From NCBI GenBank assembly GCA_002005505.1, contig KV908668.1:81208-145207 (forward strand): 64,000 nt of DNA. The letters are read 5' to 3'. Position 1 is the first letter of the stretch; each line of letters opens with the position of its first letter. The notes below the pieces were generated by a model that worked only from the letters and a program-made list of their open reading frames with translations, had not been told where the DNA came from and did no database searches. The translations under genes were made by a program, and so were the position numbers. Shown here piece after piece: positions 44,507 through 56,355 of the stretch. This stretch comes from Botryococcus braunii (lineage: Eukaryota; Chlorophyta; Trebouxiophyceae).

Positions 44507-44832
44507 CTTATACGCCTTGTCGATCGGCCTCGTCGACTCATTCGTAAAATAACCGATCGTACTTTAGAACAAGTACACTTTGCAGCCAATTGTTTATTGT
44601 ACGTGTCCGATCGACTCGTACTTCGAAATCGACCGAATCAACAAGAGTCCGAAACATCCGTTGTCGTCCTAAAATATCCGTATCTCTAAGAACCTCCGGA
44701 TTTTACGGAAAGACCCAATTTTTGCAAAGTAAGATAACTGTTCATTATTGTAGGGCCATAAACTAAGGTTCATACGAACATGCAACTTATGCTAAGACAT
44801 TATTCGTCCAATAAAAGATGTCTTTGCCAACA
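44497..44832 (-). repeat. B3 3' LTR with internal deletion
   Basis: 336 bp. Compared with the 777-bp form, 441 bp are missing between TATTCGATTA and CTTATACGCC, with TTA shared at the joint. The first ten bases may belong to Bx rather than B3. Confidence 0.8.
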
Positions 44833-45114
44833 CCTCCCCTCATGTGAAGTATGAAACTTTAATGCAGTTCATTAACTGGTAACTTTTTAAGGCTAATGAG
44901 CATCAAGAAAATCATCAGATGTTGCAATGGCTCGGTGCTCCAAACCGTGTCAGCCACAAACCCCTTGACATCCAGCCACCAAATGACCCCCCCTCTTTTT
45001 TATTGGGTGCGGTGTCACCTCCCCCTTCTTCAAGGTGGGTTTATGGTGGGGAGTATCTGTTGATGCGCAGGGTGTCTGATTTATCTTGATAGTCAAAAGC
45101 ACAATAAAAAAAAA

Positions 45115-48100
45115 TCATTTCATTCCTGCCATCTCCCTGAACTTAACAAATGAGGCTTTTGGTAGAATTTTGGTGAACATATCAGCAACATTTTCTGATG
45201 TGTGGATGTATTGAGGATTAATGTTCCCCTTGACCACTTCACCCCTGACTCTGTGATAGCGGACTCCAATGTGCTTCGTCCTGGGTGAAATGGGTATGCC
45301 TCTAATGTTGGCCAGGGCTCCAGTATTATCTGAGAGTATGACTGCAGCTCCCAGATCCTCTCCAACATCCTGCACCAACTTGGACAGCCAAAGTGCCTCC
45401 TGGACACCAGTGCTCATTGCTATGAATTCAGCCTCAACTGTTGACAGGGCAGCCAGCTTTTGGAGTTTGCTACCCCAAGAGATAGCCGTGCCATCAGACA
45501 GGAAGATAAAACCAGAGGTGGATCTGTACCCATCCAGATCCCCTGCAAAGTCTGAATCAACATATCCTATGATCCCTCCCTTGCTCCTTTCCCATTTGAG
45601 ACCTAACTCCTTGGTCCCTGACAGATACTGGAGCAGATGAATCCCAGCCCCCCAGTGAATAGAAGTCGGGGAGTTTGAGAATCTTGCTAGGAGAGAAGCA
45701 GAGTAGGAAATGTCTGGTCTGGTAGTGTTTGACAAGTAAAGAACGCCCCCAACCAGTTCCCTATATCTGTTGTTTTGGGGAAGTGGTTTGCCTTCTCCCT
45801 TTTTGAGTTTCATTGATCTATCGAGGGGAGTAGATTTGGGCTTGTCTCCTTTTAAATCGAAACTCTCAAGCATGTCACTGATCAATTTCTCATTTGAGAG
45901 TGTAATTGACAACAAAGCACCATTTGCATCTCTCTCTTGTTATTTGCATGCCTAGAAAGTGTTTTGCCTCCCCCAAGTCCTTTATGCTGAAATGACTGGA
46001 CAAAAGTGATTTGACTTCTGTTATGACAGACATGCTCTGTGATAGTAATAGTATGTCATCAACATACAGCAGAAGATAGACTACAGACCCCTCTGACTTG
46101 TTCAGGATGAATAGGGATGGATCAGCATCTGAGATAGTAAAACCTGAACTCACAAGGACATGACTGATAGTGTCATACCAAGCCTTGGGCGCCTGCTTGA
46201 GCCCATAGAGGGCCTTGTGCAGCTTGCAAACAGTATTGGGTCCACCTACATGAAAACCCTCTGGTTGCTGCACATAAATTTCCTCTGCTAATTTCCCATG
46301 TAGGAAGGCTGTGCTGACATCCATCTGATGCACATGCATGTCCCTGTTCACAGCCTTCGCCAACAGGTACCTTAGTGTGGTATGTTTAGACACAGGGGCA
46401 TAGACTTCAGTGTAATCTATGCCATATATCTGTTTGAAACCCTTTGCTACCAGTCTTGCTTTAAATCTATCCACCTCCCCTGTTTCAGTGAGCTTTATTT
46501 TGTAGACCCATTTGACAGGGAGGGCCTTTTTGCGTTGTGCATCTGAAACTTCCACATATGTCCAGGTGCCAAGAGCAGAGAGAGACTGCATTTCATCTTT
46601 CATGGCATCCAACCATTTTTCAGCTTCAGGAGAGTTGATAGCTTGAAAGTAAGTGACAGGTTCAACATATATTGTGTCTTTTTGGACTTGAACATATCCA
46701 AGGAAAGAGGTTTGGGTTTCTGTAGTGTGTGCACCAGACCACCAGGGATGTGTTTCTGTATTTTTCCTGTTCCTAACTGGATACTTACTGCTGAAACCAC
46801 CTGCTGGAGGCTTAGGGACCACATCCTGGTCTACTCCAGGTTCTAATTGGGGGTCTGGGACACTCCCCCCACTCATTCCATGGATAGTCGCTTGTGGAAC
46901 ACCCTTAAGTGGGCGCGGACTTGCAGCACTTGTGTAACAGGGTTCTGGATCTAAAGCGTCCGTACTTCCCGCGGCTGCACTTTTACCATGCTTAGTCCCA
47001 CTAGGATCAAGACCAAAGTGGTCCTGATCCTTTCCCGTTTGCTCTCCAGCACTAACTAGTGTAGTACCCTGATCTAGCTCTAAGCTAATTTCTGGGATAT
47101 CTAATGCAGAAGAGACATCAGGCATTTGCTCAGTGTTATCACCATCATCAGAATGTCCATCTTCTGAGTCAGAATCAGAGACACTCACTAGTGATGGGCA
47201 AGTGTCATCCTCATCGTCTTCAGCCAATGCTTCAGGCAGATCATGAACAGCATGTTCAGAGAATTTGACATATTCTCTGCAGTAAACATCAATCTTTCCA
47301 TCAACAAGAACTTTGTAGTTCTTGCTAAGGCCATCATAACCTACAAAGATACCCTCAGCACTGACAGGCTCAAATTTCCCTCCCCTCTTTGACTTAGGAA
47401 GAAGGAGAAAACATTTGGAGCCAAAGATTCTGAGATGTGAAACATTGGGAGCCTTTCCATGCATCATTTCAAATGGGGTTTTGCTCAAATGCTTAACAGG
47501 AGACATATTTCTAACATAATTTGAAGTAAGAAGAGCTTCACCCCAGTTTTCAGATGATAAACCTGAGGCAGCTAGCAAACACCTTGCTTTCTCCTGTAGC
47601 GTACGGTTGAGCCTCTCTATTTTCCCATTCTGCTGATGTGCATATGGGGCAGTCTTCTGGTGAACTGCCCCATGCTCCCTACAGAATTTGAACAACCCAT
47701 TGAACTCAGTACCATTATCTGTTCTGATAAATTGTACTTTACAGTCTTGCTGGTTTTGCAAAGCTGTGAGAATGTATGTAGCTTCTTTTGCTGCATCACT
47801 CTTAGATTTAATCAGAACAACAAATGAGTACTCTGTGAACTCATCCAAAATGACAAGGGCATACTTGTATCCTTCAGGAGTTTCAGGATCTATGGGGCCC
47901 ATAAGGTCCATGTGAATGACTTCAAGAGGTTTTGAACAAGTATTTTGGGTTGATTTAAATGGTGAGGCTGTCTGCCTCCCATGCATACAGGCATCGCAAG
48001 TACCTTGATGACCAATGCACTTGGATAGGTCACCTGATGGGAGTTTTAAGCCTTCTACCATTTTCTCCCTGCTCAACCTTTGCAAGTTTTGAGCAGAGAG

Positions 48101-49967
48101 ATGACCAAAACGCTGATGCCATATGTTTACCAGATCTACATCCACCTTTGTATGGTTGCACTGTGTCTTTTCATTTGACACTGGTAGGGGAACACTGTTT
48201 TGTATAGAAAGGTCTGTGAGCCACTGATAAGGGTATACATGTTCAGCAATGCCCACAAGATCACCATTTGAATCTGTAAGGTGACAGTGAATGCCATTTA
48301 TATGAACATCTAACCCATCATGATAGGCCTTCCCTACAGACAATAAACGCTTTTTAGCTGAGGGTACATGTTTAACATTGTACAGGTAAAGAGAGTTTCC
48401 TGTTTCCAGGAAGACCTGCACAGTACCCTCACCAATGATTTCCTCCCTACCACCATTTGCTACTATCAGGATATCTGGTTTATCATACTTGACATAATTC
48501 ATCATATTCTCACAGTCAGGGGAAATATGATCTGTTGAACCAGAATCTATCAGCCAACCAGAAATAGAGGGTTCAGAGCAAACTGTATATAGCTGTGTGC
48601 AGTGGCTCTGCTTTGGTGGAGAAGCAAAGCTAACTCTCTTCCCCTCCAACTTTGGGCAGGTCTCTATGCTGTGTCCATCCTGCTTGCAGTACCTGCAAAA
48701 TGGTAAAGGCCTCCCTATCTGTTGGAAGGCTGTTTTACCACTCTGCCCACCACCACCTTGATTAGCACCTTTCTCTACAGCATTTGAAGTAGGAGAATTT
48801 GGTGCCTTATACTTAAGGTTGTAACCTTGACCAGGAGAGGACTTCTGGTTAAAGGTGTTGTTTTTAGGTGGTGGGGTTTGGAGTTTCTTATTCACTATCT
48901 GCATATGTGCCAGCTCTAAAGAGTGTTGTAGCAGATTCACATCAGGATTGGACACTATAATAGATTGTTGAACCTGCTTATGTATATTATACTCCTCAGG
49001 GAGTCCATTTAAAAGCATAGTGCAGAGTGAGAGGTCACTGAACTCATGTCCTAAGCTTTTAATTGTGTTGGCTATTTTTCTACCCCTTAACACATATGAG
49101 GAAGGTTTCTCATTTGTATGCATCTTGAAGGTGCGGGACTCTTCCTGGAGAGATATGATTTTGCCATTTGCTTTTGTAACAAATAAGGCCATCAAGTAGT
49201 CCCACATAGAGTAGGCAGACAAATGATCAGAGATTTGTATTTGATACTCCTCTGAACAAGACTGTGTTATAATGCTCTGGGCCTTATAATCATCTAAATA
49301 ACCTCTCATGTCATGAAGAATACAGTATTCTACCCCCATCTCTATAAGCATTGCATGAACATATCTAGACCATATGACCCAGTTATCATCATTTAGTTTC
49401 AGGGGCTCTAACTTTGGAGTAAGCCTTTGAGAAGGAGAATTGAACTTCATGAAGGGATACCCACTGTAACCATAGGGGTTGGAATTCACCATACCCCAAC
49501 TGCCAGGTACACCACTAAACCAGGGAGGGCCTGAGGAAGAACCCCCTGGTGGATTTGGAGGCCAGCCACCACCTCCTGGAGGACCACTATAAGGAGGCCC
49601 ACCACCTGGTGGAGGTGGAGGAGGTGGGGCAGACACTTGTGCCGTTGACTGTGCAGCAGTTCCCTGTGTAGCACTCACACTTTGAACAGTTGGTGCAATA
49701 GAGTTTAAAATTGTAGATGTTGGCAAACTGATTGGCATTGTGCCACCAGTTGCCAAGGGAACATGCACTACTGTAGTACCTGATGCTGTACTTGCCTGAT
49801 TTATGTTTCCTGAAAGGAGCATAATACCTGTGTGTGGTACACTTGTCATGAATGAGGAAACATTGACTGGTGCACCTGCCAGTGGCACTAGGTACAGGTA
49901 AGTGTGTAGGCCTCACTGGCATCCTGACTGCAGTCCTAGGTATCCCAAACAAAGGGCTTAAGACAGG
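45115..49967 (-). pseudogene. gag-pol: B3 pol and most of gag
   Basis: Two frames, 45890-49967 and 45115-45915. Content as in B2: proline-rich Gag extension, UBN2 Gag core, zinc knuckle CRYCKQDGHSIETC, protease WLIDSGSTDHIS, integrase with three catalytic acids, RT with LLYVDDILLL, and RNase H ending ASFVKFREMAGMK. Lesions: the same 2-nt loss between RT and RNase H as in B2 (about 45935-45942), and a 2-nt loss near 49884 in the gag extension. The rest of gag is at 54158-54532, beyond element T. Unlike B2, its RNase H C-terminus is intact. Confidence 0.9.
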
Positions 49968-50741
49968 TGTGGTGTGAACCTGGGTCCTTGTGGTTCTGTG
50001 TGCCTTAACTGACTATTTTCTCTTATTTTATGAACAAATTTCGAACGGTTTGTGACAGTTTCGTACAGCTTTAGTTTCCGTACCTAACGGTTGTCATTCC
50101 TCGGATCCGGATCGCGGTTCTCGGTTTGAACGCGGTGATCTCGATTCGGTTGTACAGCTTTGACTTTCAGGCCATATTTGACGCGTAATAAGGCAGTTTC
50201 TCACACGCTCTTGTCTCTCCGAGCGAACATCGGCTCGGAAGCTTCTTTAGAAGTCTCGCGAACGTTCCCTGCAGCTCCGATCAATTAATTAGAAGTTTCC
50301 TGAAGCTATACTTTGCATTTATTGCCAATTTATTGCCTCTCGTAATAGTATTACGCTATGCGCACCCATAATTGGGGAGACGCTCGTTTGGCTCGCTAGG
50401 ACTATAAATAGGGGTGCCTCCTCAGATTCAAATCAGTTTTTGCTTCAGTGTCGTGCGCCCATCCCGACGAAGAGGATCTGGCTTGCACCACTGGCAGCTC
50501 CGCACTGGGCTTGTGCGTCATTGAAAGTCCCATCTTTGTAATCCGATCTGATCAATCAACCCAAATTATTGAGGCTTGCCTCTGACCCCTTGTCTGTAGT
50601 ACCCCTTGGTGCTTTTGGCATTGAGGATAACTTCTGATCCCTTCCGAGGTGATCTGGCGATCCGACCCTTATCCAAATTCGCACCCCCCAAACAAAAATT
50701 TTATCCGCAGCAGATACGCCGGGCAACGCTCCACCCGTGTT
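49968..50741 (+). repeat. Element T 5' LTR
   Basis: 774 bp from TGTGGTGTGAACC to CCACCCGTGTT. The 3' boundary is taken from the divergence of the two copies. The sequence after it (TGGCTTGCCGTCC) should be the PBS; I cannot match it to a known tRNA and it is not the PBS of the other families. Confidence 0.85.
50403..50410 (+). promoter_or_regulatory. TATA box in element T LTR
   Basis: TATAAATA in a GC-richer setting, repeated at 53806-53813 in the 3' LTR. A good candidate for the LTR promoter; transcription would start about 25-35 bp downstream. Confidence 0.65.
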
Positions 50742-51024
50742 TGGCTTGCCGTCCAGGGAGATTAGGGTTAAGCATAGATACCCTATTCTATTCTCTGAAC
50801 CGGAACTTCTGACGTGGCTGAAGTCACGTTTCCATTTAACTTATTGTAACTATCGCCTGAAAGGCTAGTGTTACACCATTAATTTTTGACGGCTTCGGCT
50901 ATCCTCCGGCAATCTTTGCCTTCTTAAGCAAATTATTGTGACTATTGCCAATTAAGGGCTAACGTCACGCGTCTTACACCCGTCAACACATACCACATCA
51001 GCAGATTTTTCTCCACTTTAAACC
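50742..51024 (+). other. Element T leader
   Basis: 283 bp between LTR and gag. It has no open frame of note and contains two related GTAACTATCGCC / GTGACTATTGCC blocks (about 50845 and 50938) that look like a diverged short duplication. Confidence 0.5.
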
Positions 51025-52629
51025 ATGGACTTCGCTGATAACCCTCGCAATGAGGTGAAGCTAGAGCGCTTTTACGGGCGGCCTAACGAGGACCCGTTTC
51101 ATTGGATCGAAAGTTTTGAGCTGTACTTGGAGGTGGCCAACCCTCCGGAAGACCGTATCCTTCGCTTGGTGAAGTATGCACTCAGGGAGGATGCATATCA
51201 ATGGTTTCGAGCTTATGAGCTTGAGATCCATTCGTGGGAGGAATGTAAAGATGCCCTCTTGGAGAGATTTGGTTTGGACGAGTATACACTCACTCAGAGG
51301 ATCGACGCATGCATTCAAAGAGAGGAAGAACCAGTAAGGAGTTACGCTGACCGACTTCGCAACCTCATCCGATACCTGCAAGACCCTTTGCCTGCACGAA
51401 TGATTATACAGCTTTTTATCAAAGGACTTATCCCGCCGCTTAGGGAGCGAGTTTTGATGGCTTCTCCTGCTGGGACGTTGTCAGAGGTCATTAAGTTGGC
51501 CTCGAACTACGAGCAATCCTTTGGGGTTGCCCCAGTAGGGATAGCTGTCTTCCCTAACCCTTTGGAAGAAAACAGGCGCCAGCAATGGAATGATAACCGC
51601 AACCAGCGTGGAGGAAACTTCAAAAGGCAACAGCAGCAGCCATTGCTACAACTGCCACCGCAACAAGACCGGGAACGTGAACGAAGTTGGGCCCCTAGGC
51701 CTAGGGACAACCAGGACTGCCGCCGAGAGCAAGAACCCCGGAACCTTCCGGTAAACCAACCGCCGGCGCCAACCAGAAGCAATCCAAATTCAAACCAAAA
51801 CCCCAAGGAACCTGACATTTCTGTCCTTGCACGGGAGTTCGAGAGAATGAAGGTACAACTTGCTGAATTACAGAGTGGAGCTGTGACTGCCCACTTTACT
51901 CAGTTTGTTGACGAACAAGAGACCCCCCATGAGCAGGCTGAACCCCCAACCGACGGCTACACTGCAGTGGCAGAAGCTTACGGCAAGAGAGCCGCCGAAG
52001 GCGCACCGGAAGCCCAGCCAGTACCGTTAAAAAGGAGACCAAACAATTGGGAAGATTCTACTGTGGACCCAGTGGGTGCCCCTAATGACCAACCCGATGA
52101 AGCGCGGCGCCCTACGCGGGTAACTGGACCTACACAACCTACCCCACCAACTCCAGCGCCACTACCAGAAAGGCGGGCAACAGTGACTCGGCATCCCATC
52201 GATCTAGGAGCCTTGCCAGCTTTGCCTGACCGTGTAGTATACCGGCGTCCAACAACCACCACTGGTCCTACAGAACCAGTTCACCAAATCAAGAGTTTAC
52301 CAATGAAATTGTCGGTACAAACGTACCTCAACCACGTAAGTGATGACGAGTTTGAAAGGGTTATAGCCGAACTCAAGGAATCAAGGAGCAAATCTTGCCG
52401 CACCCGCAACCAAAGTACCGCTGGAGCTCAGGAGGAAGTCGTGACCTTATCTAGCAGCACTAGCGAAGACGGACCTAAGGTGATCGCGCGTCAATTTATC
52501 GAGGCTAAACAACCCACACAGAACCTTCAGCGGGCAGGAGGACCTTCTGGACAAGACAGAGCCAGAAGGCAACCTACAGCAGGAGGACCTACAAGAGGAA
52601 CAAGGCGAACCGGACGTGGAGGCCGGTGA
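51025..52629 (+). CDS. gag: Element T Gag protein
   Basis: 534 codons from ATG 51025 (MDFADNPRNEVKLERFYG). Residues 1-170 are a retrotrans_gag domain: FHWIESFELYLEV, DAYQWFRAYELEIHSWEECK, LLERFGLDEYTLTQRI and VRSYADRLRNLIRYL. The rest is Gln/Pro/Arg-rich and low in complexity (RQQQQPLLQLPPQQ), then an acidic/Ser part and a basic RG-rich C-terminus (RGTRRTGRGGR). No CCHC zinc knuckle is seen, so RNA binding would depend on the basic tail. Stop TGA at 52627-52629. Alone among the coding regions here, it is an unbroken frame, which suggests recent activity or selection for Gag. Confidence 0.85.
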   Translation: MDFADNPRNEVKLERFYGRPNEDPFHWIESFELYLEVANPPEDRILRLVKYALREDAYQWFRAYELEIHSWEECKDALLERFGLDEYTLTQRIDACIQREEEPVRSYADRLRNLIRYLQDPLPARMIIQLFIKGLIPPLRERVLMASPAGTLSEVIKLASNYEQSFGVAPVGIAVFPNPLEENRRQQWNDNRNQRGGNFKRQQQQPLLQLPPQQDRERERSWAPRPRDNQDCRREQEPRNLPVNQPPAPTRSNPNSNQNPKEPDISVLAREFERMKVQLAELQSGAVTAHFTQFVDEQETPHEQAEPPTDGYTAVAEAYGKRAAEGAPEAQPVPLKRRPNNWEDSTVDPVGAPNDQPDEARRPTRVTGPTQPTPPTPAPLPERRATVTRHPIDLGALPALPDRVVYRRPTTTTGPTEPVHQIKSLPMKLSVQTYLNHVSDDEFERVIAELKESRSKSCRTRNQSTAGAQEEVVTLSSSTSEDGPKVIARQFIEAKQPTQNLQRAGGPSGQDRARRQPTAGGPTRGTRRTGRGGR

Positions 52630-53203
52630 AAGCCCCCATGGAGATGTACTACAAGCAATGGATCTGGAAAAAGGCAGTACGCTAGTCAGGGGCGACAAGG
52701 ACAGTGGGACTCAATTAGGAGCTTCAGAGGAGGAAATTGTAGAACATGAATCTACAAACGCGGTTGCCTCGGAGTCCGTACCCGGAGAAAGCGAGAACAG
52801 CATGGATATTAAGCACAATTACATCCACAACGAGGCGCAAACTTTGTCTGCAAATGGCTATATGGCTCCAATGGAGGAAGTTTTGACCCAAGATACGGGG
52901 CCCTCAGCCCCTAGAAGAAAGGCTCGGTGGCTGAAGCCTGATGGGACCCTTGACTCGGCTTTGGTCAGCCACCTCAAATCGTCTGAGTGCCGTGAAGGGA
53001 ATGATCCATGGAAATTGCAGGGCACACAAGGTCCGGAAACGGGACAGGTGCTCGTATTACAAACTGAAGGGCCCTCTACAGCCAACGCAGTCCTTGCCAA
53101 CCAACCAACGTCGACACATGAGGGGGAAAGACCAGCACCACTGCCTCCTCCTATAGCTGAGAATAAGGAAACCAATTCCATAATGAGTCTTGAACCTGGA
53201 TAG
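52630..53203 (+). CDS. Element T second ORF, unknown
   Basis: Open frame of about 190 codons in the +1 frame relative to gag. It overlaps the gag stop and continues to 53203. There is no ATG at its head; the frame enters from within gag, so it could be read by frameshifting as a Gag extension. The product is acidic and Ser/Thr-rich and shows no protease, RT or other motif. It may be the remains of a pol region after deletion. Downstream, 53204-53370 is non-coding and ends with a purine tract (GGAGGGGGAAA) next to the LTR. Confidence 0.4.
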
Positions 53204-53370
53204 CTTCCTCCACTTTCTTCAATGAAGCGGCAATCAAGTACCAAGACTCTCGGATAGAGCGAGTAATTTGCATTACCTCGATGAGTAAATCATACAATGT
53301 ACTATTTTTACTGCGGACCGGCGGGTCTCCCACCCCGCTCCAAATTTTAAGGAGGGGGAAACATTACAGA

Positions 53371-54144
53371 TGTGGTGTGAACCTGGGTCCTTGTGGTTCT
53401 GTGTGCCTTAACTGCCTATTTTCTCTTATTTTATGAACAAATTTCGAACGGTTTGTGACAGTTTCGTACAGCTTTAGTTTCCGTACCTAACGGTTGTCAT
53501 TCCTCGGATCCGGATCGCGGTTCTCGGTTTGAACGCGGTGATCTCGATTCGGTTGTACAGCTTTGACTTTCAGGCCATATTTGACGCGTAATAAGGCAGT
53601 TTCTCACACGCTCTTGTCTCTCCGAGCGAACATCGGCTCGGAAGCTTCTTTAGAAGTCTCGCGAACGTTCCCTGCAGCTCCGATCAATTAATTAGAAGTT
53701 TCCTGAAGCTATACTTTGCATTTATTGCCAATTTATTGCCTCTCGTAATAGTATTACGCTATGCGCACCCATAATTGGGGAGACGCTCGTTTGGCTCGCT
53801 AGGACTATAAATAGGGGTGCCTCCTCAGATTCAAATCAGTTTTTGCTTCAGTGTCGTGCGCCCATCCCGACGAAGAGGATCTGGCTTGCACCACTGGCAG
53901 CTCCGCACTGGGCTTGTGCGTCATTGAAAGTCCCATCTTTGTAATCCGATCTGATCAATCAACCCAAATTATTGAGGCTTGCCTCTGACCCCTTGTCTGT
54001 AGTACCCCTTGGTGCTTTTGGCATTGAGGATAACTTCTGATCCCTTCCGAGGTGATCTGGCGATCCGACCCTTATCCAAATTCGCACCCCCCAAACAAAA
54101 ATTTTATCCGCAGCAGATACGCCGGGCAACGCTCCACCCGTGTT
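53371..54144 (+). repeat. Element T 3' LTR
   Basis: 774 bp matching 49968-50741. It is flanked on both sides by AACATTACA (53360-53368 and 54145-54153). Confidence 0.85.
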
Positions 54145-54157
54145 AACATTACACAGG

Positions 54158-54532
54158 TCTAGAGGAGGGCAAATTTGTTTGAAAGCCTAGCACTCTAGAA
54201 GACATAGGGGCAGGAGATGCAGCAGCCTGCTGAGCAGGTACAAAGGTACCAAGGTTGTCTCGTCTTGAGAAAGCAGGGTTTAGAGGTATGTTTTGAGTCT
54301 GTGGATCATATCCCCATGCTTCCCATTCTGAGTCTCCCTGTGGTCTTTGTAGACCCTCATCAGTTTGCTGCTGCATTCCATTGAGGACCCCTGTAACATG
54401 TGACACAGAATCATCAGTGACTGCTTCTGCATCATAGGTAGGATTCCTAAAGACATTCCTGCCCATTGGGCTGGCAGGTTCTATCTCAATACTGACATTG
54501 AATCCTTCATCTTGTAATTCTGTCTGTGACAT
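54158..54532 (-). pseudogene. gag: B3 gag, N-terminal part
   Basis: First ~125 codons of B3 gag from ATG 54532 (MSQTELQDEGFNVSIEIE), colinear with B1 and B2, cut by element T at the duplicated ACAGG. It lies entirely in the N-terminal extension, before the proline run. No known domain. Confidence 0.88.
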
Positions 54533-54872
54533 TATTCCAGAAGCCTTGACGGGCAAATGGCAAAGAAAGATTATAAGGAAAACAAACTTGCTTGCACTTT
54601 AAACAGATATTCCACAACCACCAGATCCCAACAGCCAATACATCCAATTGTCTCTCACTACTGGATCAACACAAGTGCCTTTCCAGCGAGACAATCCAGC
54701 AACCCGAAGTTCCACCCGATCGGTTTAACCCAAGACATTACAAACAACTTCGTTGAAAGCAGAGAAATGGGCGTGAATTTCTGGAGACTTGCTGAAGCTT
54801 GCAAATAGTTGTATGCGTATTATTCTCCTCGCTGCTGGCGGGAGCAGTGACCAGTATCGACACCAAACGGTG

Positions 54873-54884
54873 TCGCCGATACCA
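54873..54884 (-). promoter_or_regulatory. B3 primer-binding site
   Basis: Minus TGGTATCGGCGA directly against the 5' LTR at 54885; same as B1 and B2. Confidence 0.85.
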
Positions 54885-55661
54885 TATTCGATTATTTGAT
54901 GTCAATTTGATCAAAAACAGTTTCAGGATTCCTGCATAGCAAGCGACAGCTGAGTTAATGCAGGCAAAGGACGGTGCCAAACGGAAATACAGAGGTCCGA
55001 CTTGAGGCACCGGAGACAGCAATCGAATGTCTATTACATATATCAAACTATACAATAAAGCTCGAAACAACTAAACACACCTGCATAGCAAGCGACAGCT
55101 GAGTTAATGCAGGCAAAGGACGGTGCCAAACGGAAATACAGAGGTCCGACTTGAGGCACCGGAGACAGCAATCGAATGTCTGAGGATACGACTCTGTCTC
55201 TACCCCTTTATCCACCTAGAATCGTTGTTCCGTGCAAAACAGATTCCTATTGACAGAATACTACTTGCCAGAATGCTATATGCCGCGTCGATCGGCCCAG
55301 TCGATCAGCTCCGTCGACACTTATGGACAGAAATACTTATACGCCTTGTCGATCGGCCTCGTCGACTCATTCGTAAAATAACCGATCGTACTTAAGAACA
55401 AGTACACTTTGCAGCCAATTGTTTATTGTACGTGTCCGATCGACTCGTACTTCGAAATCGACCGAATCAACAAGAGTCCGAAACATCCGTTGTCGTCCTT
55501 AAATATCCGTATCTCTAAGAACCTCCGGATTTTACGGAAAGACCCAATTTTTGCAAAGTAAGATAACTGTTCATTATTGTAGGGCCATAAACTAAGGTTC
55601 ATACGAACATGCAACTTATGCTAAGACATTATACGTCCAATAAAAGATGTCTTTGCCAACA
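54885..55661 (-). repeat. B3 5' LTR, long form
   Basis: 777 bp with the internal ~100-bp block present twice (about 54930-55030 and 55080-55180). Ends TTGCCAACA at 55661. Confidence 0.9.
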
Positions 55662-56355
55662 AATGCAGGCAAAGGACGGTGCCAAACGGAAATACAGAGG
55701 TCCGACTTGAGGCACCGGAGACAGCAATCGAATGTCTATTACATATATCAAACTATACAATAAAGCTCGAAACAACTAAATACACCTGCTTAGCAAGCGA
55801 CAGCTGAGTTAATGCAGGCAAAGGACGGTGCCAAACGGAAATACAGAGGTCCGACTTGAGGCACCGGAGACAGCAATCGAATATCTGAGGATACGACTCT
55901 GTCTCTACCCCTTTATCCACCTAGAATCGTTGTTCCGTGCAAAACAGATTCCTATTGACAGAATACTACTTGCCAGAATGCTATATGCCGCGTCGATCGG
56001 CCCAGTCGATCAGCTCCGTCGACACTTATGGACAGAAATACTTCTACGCCTTGTCGATCGGCCTCGTCGACTTATTCGTAAAATAACCGATCGTACTTAA
56101 GAACAAGTACACTTTGCAGCCAATTGTTTATTGTACGTGTCCGATCGACTCGTACTTCGAAATCGACCGAATCAACAAGAGTCCGAAACATCCGTTGTCG
56201 TCCTAAAATATCCGTATCTCTAAGAACCTCCGGATTTTACGGAAAAACCCAATTTTTGCAAAGTAAGATAACTGTTCATTATTGTAGGGCCATAAACTAA
56301 TACGAACATGCAACTTATGCTAAGACATTATACGTCCAATAAAAAGATGTCTTTG
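55662..56355 (-). repeat. Partial Copia-B LTR (Bx), long form
   Basis: Lacks its first 72 bp on the left, where B3 lies, and its last six bases (CCAACA) on the right, where A4 starts after CTTTG (56351-56355). It has one-off differences from B3 such as AAACTAATACG near 56295 and a run of five A at 56341. Probably a solo LTR or the end of an element broken by B3 and A4. Confidence 0.85.

Larger units (their letters stand above)
49968..54152 (+). mobile_element. Gag-only LTR retrotransposon (element T)
   Basis: 774-bp LTRs (49968-50741 and 53371-54144) that look nearly identical (one difference seen near 50011), inside B3 gag. The left flank ACAGG (49963-49967) is repeated at 54153-54157. Only a Gag-like ORF and a short second ORF lie between. 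No protease, RT, RNase H or integrase motif is present in any frame. Eight extra bases, AACATTAC, sit between the right LTR end and the duplication. It must rely on an autonomous partner; by its Gag type that would be a Ty3/gypsy element, but not closely G1 or G2. Confidence 0.88.
44497..55661 (-). mobile_element. Ty1/copia element Copia-B copy B3, interrupted by T
   Basis: Minus-strand Copia-B. The left LTR is shortened to 336 bp by an internal deletion (after the first ten bases, TATTCGATTA) and the right LTR is 777 bp. Gag is split by element T. It is followed on the right by AATGC and a Copia-B LTR lacking its first 72 bp, which points to insertion of B3 into that LTR. The matching AATGC on the left is absent, so the left side was rearranged or deleted. 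Confidence 0.85.

Noticed and set aside
52630..53203. Envelope or protease gene in element T
   Set aside because: No signal peptide, membrane segment or DSG/DTG motif is visible; left as unknown.
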